Positions 5,496 through 12,383 of a DNA stretch of 21,994 nt are shown in pieces (position 1 is the first letter of the stretch; each line of letters starts with the position of its first letter). A program made the translations under genes and the position numbers. The notes under the pieces were generated by a model. That model did no database searches. It was given only the letters and a program-made list of their open reading frames with translations, and was not told the origin of the DNA. The DNA comes from a virus. Location: IMG/VR virus record IMGVR_UViG_3300037521_000067, positions 1 to 21,994 of that record; one strand, given 5' to 3'.

Positions 5496-8400
5496 ATGGC
5501 AGGCATAAAGATTTCTGATCTACCTCCTAACACTCTTCCGCTCGTCGGAGATGAGCAGCTGGAGCTACAAAACGCGGATGGCGATAGCACGAGAGCGACG
5601 GTAGATGACGTCGCTGCTGCTGCTGCTGGTTTAGACGCGACGTTCGTCACTGTTACTGCGAACGCGCAACTGCCGAATGAACGGATACTGACTGAGGGAG
5701 CCGGTATCTCTATCGTAGATAACGGGGCTGGCAATTCAATCGTGGTTTCAGCAACGAGCGGAGGTCTCTCTGGACTTGGGGAGTGGAGATCTCGTACAGA
5801 GACGGTTAGTCCTCCTGCCAGTGGGCAGATAAGGTTCAACAATGCTGATCCCGAACTGGCAACTGAACTATACATTGCTGAGACGAATGATGGTGGCACC
5901 GATGTAGAAACTTTCCTCGCTCTGGCAGGTGTAGGTTCGCTCATCTATATACAGGAGAAGTCGGATTCTTCTAACTTTATTCTTGTTGAGGTTGCAACCA
6001 ACGTTGACAGTGGAACTTTTAGAACAATCGGCATTGCCAACATAGTTCAGCAGGGATCACCGCTTTCTCAGAACACTCGCGTCATTCTTGTTATCAATGT
6101 CGTCGGAAGTGGAGCCGGAGATGTATTCAAAGTCGGCACTCCGGTCGATGATCAGATTGGTGTTTGGACCGGCGACGGTACGATTGAAGGCGACTCAGAA
6201 TTCCTCTACGACGGTTTTAATGTATTCGTACCGAGTATCACTTTGGGTGGCGCTTCAGGCACTGTGTCCATCAGAGAGACGGTTGCCGATACTCTAGCGT
6301 GGAGGATGTCTGGATTTGATAAATGGCGAATGAATTCCGATGCCTTCTTTTCTGCAGCCAGCGATGGCGCGCAGATGAATTTCACAGGAGCAAGCCTCAC
6401 AGATCCAACCCTGCTCCCCCGATCTGGTGATCTGGACACAGGAATTGGTTCAGCGTCCAACGACGATCTATCAATTATTGCCGGTGGACTTACAGCCATC
6501 AGAGTCAGCGAAGGACTTGGCGTCATAACGATGTTACTGGGAGGTGATACCGCAGGAACTGTCGCGAATGCGTTTGGCTTAATCAATGAAACCGCAAGCG
6601 CGACGAACCCTACGCTCCTTCCCAACAGGGCCGAGGATGACACTGGCATTGGACAGAACGCAAGCGGCGAAGTCTCCATCATCGGTGGCGGAGTTGAACT
6701 GGCAAGAGCGGTCGTCGCTGCTTCTGGTGGATTGCTGGCGAATAACTTGGCGACAGGTGCGGGTCTTGAACGTGTACTGACGACAGCCGACCTTTCTGGT
6801 GGTGGTGGAGACGTCTTCAAAGTTGGAACTCCTGTCGACAATCAGGTCGGCGTGTGGACAGGCGATGGCACTATCGAAGGTGATGTAAATTTCCTGTGGG
6901 ATGGGACGATGCTCAGTATATTGAGTGCGGCTGGTGTTATAGGACTTGATTTCTTCTCAGATGGGGCTAGTGGTAACTTTCGTACTCAAGGATCAAATAT
7001 ATCACGATGGATTATGAGCGGATGGGCCGCAGGCGGACCCAACATATATCTGAACTCTACGGGCGGCACAAACGGTCTTAGTATCCATGCTGGAGCGGGT
7101 ACGGGTCAGCATAATGTACATTTTTCAAACGCAGGTGGAGGCGCGGCACGGCTTGAAATAGGAGCAGATCCTTTTGATGGAACGAGCGGAGCATCAGTAG
7201 ATTTTGGGCGAAGAACGGACACCCTTTCGGGCCTAGAACTTCGTCTGTTCCGAGGAGATGATTCAGTAATTGACGAAATTACTTTAGGAGGTACTCTTAC
7301 AATTGCTCCTGGCATACACATTAAAGCCGGTATGCCGCTAGTTATCGACGCGCTCTCAGGCGGAGGCAAATTTGATTCTAGCCATGATAATGTAGATTTC
7401 AATACGGTCTTCACAACTACGACTGATTGGAATATCACAGGTTTGTCTGGTCGCATCCTACAGGGCGCGGAGACTCTGGCATTCGTGTCAGAGATAGGCG
7501 GAGGCATCACAATCGAAGATGAGGGTGTGCCTCTTGTCACGGTAGCAGACACTCTGGATTTTGTCGGCGCGGGCGTGACTGCAACCGGAGCCGGTGGCAC
7601 CAAGACAATCACCATTCCCGGTGGTGGCGGAGGTGATGTAACGAAGGTCGGCACTCCGGTTGATAATCAAGTTGGCGTTTGGACTGGAGACGGTACTATC
7701 GAGGGGACTACAGGACTCACATACGATGGGTCCGTTCTTGAAGTTGCTGGGACAATACAAGTTTCAAATGCAGCCGGTTCTGCAATGCTGGACGAGGCTG
7801 CGACCAGCACTAATCCGACGTTGGTTCCGAATCGTGCCGATCCTGATACCGGCATCAGTGGTAATGGAGTTGATCAACTCTTTCTCGTTGCTGGTGCAGT
7901 TCAGATGCTCCGAGCCACGGAAGTTCCCGGCGCAAGACAAATCATCATCACTCCCGGCATCATAGATAACAATCCAGCACTTCCAGCACTGGCATTCGGT
8001 GATGGAGACACAGGTATATATGAAACCTTTGATGATACGTTATCTATAAGTTGTTTGGGTGCTGCCGTAGCAGAATTTAATACGAACTTCGTTATAAAAA
8101 TGCATCAGGATGTCTTATCTAATAATGGAGTTGGACTTGCAAAGATAGCTGCGACCTCAACTATTCCAAATATACTTCCTAATGTTCAGGACGAAGATTC
8201 GGGTATAGGCTGGACTGCGGCCGACGCTCTATCAGTCATCGCTGGTGGCGTTGAAGGTCTTCGTCTCACAGAAGCTTCCAGTCGAATCATCCAGACCAAT
8301 GCGAACCACGTTGGCTTGACTGCCAGTGTCACGCAGACTCAAGTCGGCGGACTTGCGCTGCTCAGTTCTTACAATGAGATTGCGACGGTCGCCAACTCCG

Positions 8401-9119
8401 GCGATGCGCTGACTGCGTTCGAAGTGGCGGAGGGTGCGCGTCTCGTCGTTGTCAACAACGGAGCCAATGATCTTCAACTCTTCCCGGCTTCCGGTGACGA
8501 CATAGGAGCGGGGACTGACGCATCGATCACGATTGCCGCCGGAGCCATCGGCGTGTTCCTCGGTCGGACTGCCGCCATCTGGGACACACTCTACAATGCA
8601 ATCTCCAGTCCCACTTCGGTTGAACTGCCTGAGTTCCAGTTCTTCGCGGACCAGCTTGAGAATCCTAACAACGCAGACTGGACGGTCAATGCGCTCGCGC
8701 CTGCATCGGCGGATAGCAACAACGCAGGACTGACGGTAAGACTGTTCGATGACACGGTAGAAGAAGGCGTCGGTTTCACTATCGAAGTTCCGTCAGGTGC
8801 CACGAACATTGTCTTCGATTTCGTGGCGCGAGCGGAGACTGCGCCCGGAGTTGTGAACACCGTCGGTCTTGACATATACAACAGAGGCATTCCGGACAAC
8901 GCGGCAGTCCAGGCGTGGAGTGTGGCAACGGCGCTCACGGACATCGACATACCGACCAACGAGTTCTTCCAAGAGGACACGCAGTCCGTGGCTCTTGCGA
9001 CTCTCGGCGTAACGGCAGGAGAGACCACTCAGTTTGAGTTGGTCCGCACACTCCCCGGAGGAGGAACAGATTTGACGGGCGACTGGGATTTACTGCTGAT
9101 GAAAGTGAGCTTCACCTGA
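5496..9119 (+). CDS. large modular tail fibre-like protein (1207 aa)
   Basis: GGGAG at 5484-5488 serves the ATG. Residues 1-85 begin MAGIKISDLPPNTLPLVGDE, the leader type typical of phage fibre proteins. Three copies of the DVxKVGTP...GDGTIE module occur at 209-240, 439-470 and 714-745, each after a Gly-rich linker. Between and after them are at least five TGIG/TGIY repeats. The segment AASGGLLANN...ERVLTTADL (about 410-432) is a fibre motif that also ends the gene at 13030. Residues about 937-1033 hold the NNGANDLQLFPASG domain shared with the 794-residue protein. Residues about 1037-1207 form a compact beta-rich C-terminal domain (QLENPNNADW, FDDTVEEGVGF, LDIYNRGIPDN, GDWDLLLMKVSF) that looks like a receptor-facing or trimer-closing jelly roll. 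Base composition changes sharply before this domain. No enzyme motif is visible. Confidence 0.72.
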   Translation: MAGIKISDLPPNTLPLVGDEQLELQNADGDSTRATVDDVAAAAAGLDATFVTVTANAQLPNERILTEGAGISIVDNGAGNSIVVSATSGGLSGLGEWRSRTETVSPPASGQIRFNNADPELATELYIAETNDGGTDVETFLALAGVGSLIYIQEKSDSSNFILVEVATNVDSGTFRTIGIANIVQQGSPLSQNTRVILVINVVGSGAGDVFKVGTPVDDQIGVWTGDGTIEGDSEFLYDGFNVFVPSITLGGASGTVSIRETVADTLAWRMSGFDKWRMNSDAFFSAASDGAQMNFTGASLTDPTLLPRSGDLDTGIGSASNDDLSIIAGGLTAIRVSEGLGVITMLLGGDTAGTVANAFGLINETASATNPTLLPNRAEDDTGIGQNASGEVSIIGGGVELARAVVAASGGLLANNLATGAGLERVLTTADLSGGGGDVFKVGTPVDNQVGVWTGDGTIEGDVNFLWDGTMLSILSAAGVIGLDFFSDGASGNFRTQGSNISRWIMSGWAAGGPNIYLNSTGGTNGLSIHAGAGTGQHNVHFSNAGGGAARLEIGADPFDGTSGASVDFGRRTDTLSGLELRLFRGDDSVIDEITLGGTLTIAPGIHIKAGMPLVIDALSGGGKFDSSHDNVDFNTVFTTTTDWNITGLSGRILQGAETLAFVSEIGGGITIEDEGVPLVTVADTLDFVGAGVTATGAGGTKTITIPGGGGGDVTKVGTPVDNQVGVWTGDGTIEGTTGLTYDGSVLEVAGTIQVSNAAGSAMLDEAATSTNPTLVPNRADPDTGISGNGVDQLFLVAGAVQMLRATEVPGARQIIITPGIIDNNPALPALAFGDGDTGIYETFDDTLSISCLGAAVAEFNTNFVIKMHQDVLSNNGVGLAKIAATSTIPNILPNVQDEDSGIGWTAADALSVIAGGVEGLRLTEASSRIIQTNANHVGLTASVTQTQVGGLALLSSYNEIATVANSGDALTAFEVAEGARLVVVNNGANDLQLFPASGDDIGAGTDASITIAAGAIGVFLGRTAAIWDTLYNAISSPTSVELPEFQFFADQLENPNNADWTVNALAPASADSNNAGLTVRLFDDTVEEGVGFTIEVPSGATNIVFDFVARAETAPGVVNTVGLDIYNRGIPDNAAVQAWSVATALTDIDIPTNEFFQEDTQSVALATLGVTAGETTQFELVRTLPGGGTDLTGDWDLLLMKVSFT
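6120..6215 (+). repeat. GDGTIE module copy 3
   Basis: This encodes residues 209-240 of the 1207-residue protein: DVFKVGTPVDDQIGVWTGDG followed by TIEGDSEFLYDG. It is almost identical in protein to copy 2 in the other fibre gene but uses different codons at many positions. Confidence 0.85.
6810..6905 (+). repeat. GDGTIE module copy 4
   Basis: This encodes residues 439-470: DVFKVGTPVDNQVGVWTGDG, then TIEGDVNFLWDG. Over the 21 codons 6819-6881 the protein is identical to copy 5, yet 15 of the 21 codons differ. Confidence 0.85.
7635..7730 (+). repeat. GDGTIE module copy 5
   Basis: This encodes residues 714-745: DVTKVGTPVDNQVGVWTGDG, then TIEGTTGLTYDG. It follows a five-glycine linker. The N-terminal 23 residues match copies 2 and 4; the tail of the module diverges. 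Confidence 0.85.
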
Positions 9120-9823
9120 TGGCTGTTCGTACTAATGACGTTGACGGATCAACCTTTTCGTTTCTGAATACAGCGGACCAGTTTACGCAAGATCCGTTCT
9201 CAGCGATGGTGTGGTTCAATCTTTATTCTGGTGACAGTAATCCACAAAACCGTACAATCATTACTGTGTGGGACAATCCCACCAGCAAGTCATGGTTCTT
9301 AAAGCCTGACACCGGAGGAGCGCTTACGCTACGTTCTGGGATGTCATTTGATGGTTCAGCGAGTGTCACGCTGGTAGCGACCGCAGGACTTCTTTCGCTC
9401 GATACATGGTTTCACGGAGGCATAGATTTTGATGGCACCGACCTGCACATCTGGTTGAATGGAGTATTAGAAGCAACATTAAATGATCCCGGTACAATAT
9501 TTGATGATGCTGAGGACTTTGGAATCGGTGGCACTAGCGACGGTGGCAATACACAAGATGTTGATACGGCAGACGTGCGATATTACGACAGGATTTTATC
9601 AGCGGAGGAGTGGCTGACCATCTTCACTGCGCGAGGTCACGACGGAATTGTTGAGGGACTTTTACTCCGACCACTTTTGAATGACAGGGAGTCTGGCATT
9701 CTCGTGACTACGAAGAACCCCATTGACGCAGGACCATTGCAAATTGCTTACGCTGATGAAGACGGTGCGCCTGTCCCAGAGTATGTAGAAGATGGCGGAT
9801 TCAGTTTTAGAAGGAGGGTATAG
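9119..9823 (+). CDS. LamG/concanavalin A-like lectin domain protein (234 aa)
   Basis: The ATG overlaps the previous TGA (TGATG), so it is coupled to the fibre gene. The sequence follows the laminin-G/concanavalin A-like order: FSAMVWFNLYSG (first strand pair), RTIITVWDN, LTLRSGMSF, then LDTWFHGGIDFDGTDLHIWL with NGVLEATL (the 'W-x-H-x-x-x-x-x-D-G-x-x-x-x-x-x-N-G' signature near residues 96-120), IGGTSDGG, and VRYYDRILSAEEW near residues 150-165, which is the usual closing strand of such domains. The last 70 residues are a separate tail. Single-domain LamG proteins next to fibre genes are common in environmental phages and are thought to contact surface glycans; that role is inference here. 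No hydrolase catalytic residues are evident. Confidence 0.75.
   Translation: MAVRTNDVDGSTFSFLNTADQFTQDPFSAMVWFNLYSGDSNPQNRTIITVWDNPTSKSWFLKPDTGGALTLRSGMSFDGSASVTLVATAGLLSLDTWFHGGIDFDGTDLHIWLNGVLEATLNDPGTIFDDAEDFGIGGTSDGGNTQDVDTADVRYYDRILSAEEWLTIFTARGHDGIVEGLLLRPLLNDRESGILVTTKNPIDAGPLQIAYADEDGAPVPEYVEDGGFSFRRRV
9811..9817 (+). promoter_or_regulatory. strong ribosome binding site for a GTG start
   Basis: AAGGAGG, a near-perfect Shine-Dalgarno sequence, lies eight bases before GTG 9826 and inside the last codons of the lectin gene. It supports GTG as the true start of the next gene. Confidence 0.75.
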
Positions 9824-9825
9824 AA

Positions 9826-10212
9826 GTGGCATCAGTACTGAACAGAGCAACGAAGGAATTCCGAAGGTCGGCTCACACTCCGGACTTCAGTTCGGTGGAG
9901 TGGATCATCAATCCAAATTTGTCAGCGGTACAGGGTCAGCCGGTCAAGTATTGGCTCATCAATGGTGACGTCGTAACGCTGGCGAGTCCGGCGGAGCAGA
10001 CTATCATCGACGATGCCCTCGCTGCTACGCGAGCCACAAAAGCTAAAGAGGAAGAGAAGAATCGGTTCGATAACGAACGACTTTTGAAAGCATTCGCGGA
10101 GTTAGTCCTGGATCAGTTCAACGAGTTACGCATAATCGAGGGACTGCCTGCTCTAACTTTCGCACAACTGCGGACGGCAATAAGAAACAAAATTGACGTC
10201 GGCGCAAACTAA
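9826..10212 (+). CDS. small helical protein, paralogue of the one at 15370 (128 aa)
   Basis: The start is GTG, chosen because of the excellent ribosome site upstream. The N-terminal 60 residues are mixed (SVEWIINPNLSAVQGQPVKY, then a short strand). Residues about 65-90 are charged and coiled (KAKEEEKNRFDNE). The C-terminal part, RLLKAFAELVLDQFNELR...LTFAQLRTAIRNKI, matches the C-terminus of the 124-residue protein at 15370 (EVLRAFAKLLVQELNTLR...RTFAQLRTAIRNEI). Both genes sit just downstream of fibre genes. Similar 'A-F-A-x-x-x-x-x-x-x-N-x-L-R ... Q-L-x-x-A-I-x-N-K-I' tails occur in other phage structural proteins. A fibre-assembly or linker role is a guess from position; no function is known to me. 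Confidence 0.65.
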   Translation: MASVLNRATKEFRRSAHTPDFSSVEWIINPNLSAVQGQPVKYWLINGDVVTLASPAEQTIIDDALAATRATKAKEEEKNRFDNERLLKAFAELVLDQFNELRIIEGLPALTFAQLRTAIRNKIDVGAN

Positions 10213-10223
10213 GAGGAAGTACC

Positions 10224-10520
10224 ATGGAACAGAGAAAAGTAGACATCACCCAAGAACAGATGAAGCAAGCGGCGACGGCGGGAGTTCAGTTGCTCAATAC
10301 TCCGGGAGCGGTCAACGTACCGAGCCCGATGGCGATCAGCGGGGTGATGGGAGTTTTGAACTCCATGCTGACAGCCATCGCGAATGGAGAGGTCATTCTG
10401 ATGAACGTCGCGCCGATGAAGGTGCCGGAAGGAGGCGGGAAGACTCCACCAGATGGCAACGGTGAGAAGAAGCCTGATCTGAAGAAGCCCGTTGAGACGG
10501 GGAAACAAGCGGAGAAGTAA
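10224..10520 (+). CDS. small phage protein of unknown function (98 aa)
   Basis: GAGGA at 10213-10217 lies six bases before the ATG. Residues 1-60 appear helical and amphipathic (DITQEQMKQAATAGVQLLNT, then a region rich in Ala, Met, Val and Ile). Residues 62-98 are a low-complexity, charged, Pro- and Lys-rich tail (KTPPDGNGEKKPDLKKPVET) that is probably disordered. There is no clear membrane segment or signal peptide. It opens the group of small genes 10224-12371, which includes lysis candidates, so a role with them is possible but not shown. The overlapping frame 10193-10465 has no ribosome site and is a shadow. Confidence 0.55.
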   Translation: MEQRKVDITQEQMKQAATAGVQLLNTPGAVNVPSPMAISGVMGVLNSMLTAIANGEVILMNVAPMKVPEGGGKTPPDGNGEKKPDLKKPVETGKQAEK

Positions 10521-10521
10521 G

Positions 10522-10905
10522 ATGACGAAGGTCACGAAAGAAGTAATCAAGGAACGCGGACTTCGCATAGGGCTCAATCAGATTGTGACCTACGCAACTC
10601 TCGTTCCTATCTTCTGGTTCATCGTTCAGCCTCTTCTTGTGAACGCACTGGCTGAAGAGATGCAGGAGTCGATCAAGCAGACGGTACAGCAAGAGATCAA
10701 GCCGATCAACGCGGCTTTCGTGGCCCTTCTTCAAACTAATATCGCGAACACTCGACGGAAGATTGCGAGGTTGGAGTTCAAGCGTGATCAGCCACCGAAT
10801 GGAGACTGGACATCGCAAGATGCTGAAGACATGGTGAACCTCCAACTGGAGTTGGCGAGTAGCGAGTCTGCGCTGACTGCTCTAACTACTACGAGTACGA
10901 GTTGA
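10522..10905 (+). CDS. single-pass membrane protein with coiled coil (127 aa), spanin or holin-type candidate
   Basis: The start is taken at ATG 10522 rather than an upstream in-frame ATG at 10492, because GGAG at 10511-10514 fits it and it directly follows the previous stop. A basic N-terminus (TKVTKEVIKERGLR) precedes one clear membrane segment at about residues 20-43 (TYATLVPIFWFIVQPLLVNA). The rest, about 80 residues, is charged and helical with coiled-coil-like spacing (EEMQESIKQTVQQEIK, NTRRKIARLEFKRDQ). This shape (N-in, one TM, helical exterior) would fit an inner-membrane spanin subunit partnered with the lipoprotein at 11590, or another lysis helper. There is no sequence motif to prove it. 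It overlaps the next gene by one base (TGATG). Confidence 0.55.
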   Translation: MTKVTKEVIKERGLRIGLNQIVTYATLVPIFWFIVQPLLVNALAEEMQESIKQTVQQEIKPINAAFVALLQTNIANTRRKIARLEFKRDQPPNGDWTSQDAEDMVNLQLELASSESALTALTTTSTS

Positions 10906-11363
10906 TGGAACTTTTACTGAAACGATTCTCTGGTGCTGACGAGTCTACTCTCGGACTGGTCTTTGTTGAAGAAAGATTCTTCTGCTATTCCCTGGAAGAT
11001 CAGTTCAATGAGCCCAAGATTCCAGGAGAGACTCGCATTCCTGCAGGACGGTATCAGATCATTCTTCGGAATGAAGGTGGCATGGTCACACGGTACAAGA
11101 AACGATTCAGTTGGCATAGCGGAATGCTCTGGCTCCAAAACGTCCCAGGGTTTCGGTTTATCTATCTTCACGTTGGCAATAAGGACGACGACTCTGAGGG
11201 GTGCATCCTTGTTGGTGATGGTCAGGTTCAGAATGTGACTGAGCGTGGTCAGGTGACCAGTTCAGTCGCAGGATACAGACGATTGTACGAAATTATCACT
11301 GAAGCATTGCTCAGTGAAGAAGTGTGGATCGAAATATTTGACGAAGATGAGGAGATAACATGA
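10905..11363 (+). CDS. DUF5675-like protein, lysis enzyme candidate (152 aa)
   Basis: The start is ATG 10905, overlapping the previous stop as TGATG; a TTG one codon earlier is less likely. The sequence follows the DUF5675 pattern: STLGLVFVEERFFCYSLED near the start, IPGETRIPAGRYQI at 39-52, His71, LWLQNVPGF at 75-83, and the core FIYLHVGNKDDDSEGCILVG at 85-104 with His89, Gly91-Asn92, Asp96 and Gly99-Cys100. Family members are frequent in phage lysis regions and have no experimentally settled function that I know. The His...Ser/Asp-x-G-C layout recalls YkuD-type L,D-transpeptidase active sites, which suggests a peptidoglycan role; that is inference. The neighbouring holin and lipoprotein candidates support it. 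Confidence 0.75.
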   Translation: MELLLKRFSGADESTLGLVFVEERFFCYSLEDQFNEPKIPGETRIPAGRYQIILRNEGGMVTRYKKRFSWHSGMLWLQNVPGFRFIYLHVGNKDDDSEGCILVGDGQVQNVTERGQVTSSVAGYRRLYEIITEALLSEEVWIEIFDEDEEIT

Positions 11364-11593
11364 ACACAATCATAGGCGCACTTATGGCGACCGTCATCGC
11401 TCTGTTGACAGCGGCTCTGGCCCTGCTGAGTGGACCGGATGTCACTTCTTTGGGTGACATCACTGGTCTTCAGTGGACCATCCTGCTCATCGGTGGCGCA
11501 ATCACATTCGGTAAGGACTTCCAGGCGATATCAGCCCGACGTCTGGTAAACAAAGTCACAGGTTCGGGCGATGGAGGAGGTACAGTAGGATGA
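11360..11593 (+). CDS. putative holin, two membrane segments (77 aa)
   Basis: GAGGAG at 11349-11354 serves the ATG, which overlaps the previous stop as ATGA. Two hydrophobic segments lie at about residues 4-23 (IIGALMATVIALLTAALALL) and 37-51 (LQWTILLIGGAITFG), joined by a short polar turn with Pro26-Asp27. A basic stretch (ARRLVNK) and a Gly-rich tail follow. Size, two TMs, and position directly after a lysis-enzyme candidate are the usual features of small phage holins. Holins are not conserved in sequence, so this is a call from topology and context rather than a family match. It overlaps the next gene by four bases. Confidence 0.6.
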   Translation: MNTIIGALMATVIALLTAALALLSGPDVTSLGDITGLQWTILLIGGAITFGKDFQAISARRLVNKVTGSGDGGGTVG

Positions 11594-12015
11594 ATCAAGT
11601 GTTCGTAATAACGCGTCAAGTTCAGGCGTTCTACTTACTCGCGATCATGTTGTTGCTGCAATCGTGCGCAGTGACAAGTGCGATGGCGGAAGCGGAGACG
11701 GTTGAACAGAGGGCGTTCGCGGCGTATGGCACGTTCGTGATCATTGAGGAGCAAGCTGCGAAGCTCGTTTCCAGCGGTCAGATTCCGAACAGTGCCGTTC
11801 GCGCAATAGGACGCGCGGATGCTCAAGTGAAGCCAGTGGCAGACTCCATGCTAGATGCGGCTCTGGAATTTACAGTGATCAGAGTGGAGTTTGAAGCTGG
11901 CGGAACGGGAGAGGAGAAGTTCGTGAGAACCATGAATGAGCTAAACGGATGGGTCGATCGAGTGATGCCTTTAATCGCTAACCTTATAACCGCAGTACGA
12001 GGAGCAGAAACATGA
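11590..12015 (+). CDS. phage lipoprotein, outer-membrane spanin candidate (141 aa)
   Basis: GGAGGAGG at 11573-11580 gives a strong ribosome site; the ATG overlaps the previous TGA. The N-terminus has Arg9, a hydrophobic core (AFYLLAIMLLL) and a lipobox L23-Q24-S25-C26, so Cys26 would be lipidated; Ala27 follows, with no inner-membrane retention Asp. The mature part, about 115 residues, is helical (VEQRAFAAYGTFVIIEEQAA, then segments around 60-110). An outer-membrane lipoprotein beside holin and lysis-enzyme candidates fits an o-spanin that works with an inner-membrane partner, perhaps the protein at 10522, but the mature part is longer than typical o-spanins. If correct, it implies a Gram-negative host. 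Another surface or exclusion lipoprotein is possible. Confidence 0.6.
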   Translation: MNQVFVITRQVQAFYLLAIMLLLQSCAVTSAMAEAETVEQRAFAAYGTFVIIEEQAAKLVSSGQIPNSAVRAIGRADAQVKPVADSMLDAALEFTVIRVEFEAGGTGEEKFVRTMNELNGWVDRVMPLIANLITAVRGAET

Positions 12016-12371
12016 GTATACTTCAACTGATTCTCGTTTCGGTTCGCGGGTTATCTTTGTTGACTAACAATCCAGCGCTCGGTGGTGGATCCAGCTTGAA
12101 GTTGCAAGAGACATCGGAGTTTCTGTCTCTGCTCGGGGAATTGCTGGAGCGCGGTGACGAAGCGAACGAAGAACTGAAGGAGTTCGCGGAAGTGGTTGCG
12201 GCGATGGCTAAGGAAAGTAGAGCGCCGACGCCGACTGAGTGGCAAACATTGAGAGATCGCAGTGATGCGGCTCACGATGCAATCCAAGCGGCGGCGAAAG
12301 CGGCTGAGGAACCTGAGCCCGAGCCGGAACCTGAGCCGGACCCCGGTCCAGAACCTGACCCGACTCAGTAA
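12012..12371 (+). CDS. small phage protein with Pro-Glu tail (119 aa)
   Basis: GAGGAG at 11999-12004 is seven bases upstream; the ATG overlaps the previous stop as ATGA. The N-terminus (SILQLILVSVRGLSLL) is hydrophobic but carries Arg, so it is a weak membrane or signal segment. The middle is helical and charged (SEFLSLLGELLERGDEANEE, then MAKESRAPTPTEWQTLRDRS). The 'P-T-x-x-E-W-x-x-L-x-x-R-S-D-A-A-H-x-x-I-Q-x-A' stretch resembles small proteins seen in other environmental phages. The last 20 residues are alternating Pro-Glu/Asp. The role is unknown. It closes the group of small overlapping genes before the second adaptor. Confidence 0.55.
   Translation: MSILQLILVSVRGLSLLTNNPALGGGSSLKLQETSEFLSLLGELLERGDEANEELKEFAEVVAAMAKESRAPTPTEWQTLRDRSDAAHDAIQAAAKAAEEPEPEPEPEPDPGPEPDPTQ
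12306..12362 (+). repeat. Pro-Glu/Asp low-complexity repeat
   Basis: This encodes an alternating (E/D)-P run broken once by Gly at 12345. The codon pair GAR-CCN repeats every six bases with varied third positions. It is likely an extended, acidic tail of the protein. Confidence 0.85.
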
Positions 12372-12383
12372 GGAGCAAGACCG

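Noticed and set aside
10193-10465. Overlapping + frame of 90 codons
   Set aside because: It starts inside the previous gene without a ribosome site, while the frame at 10224 has GAGGA at the right distance and fits between neighbours.
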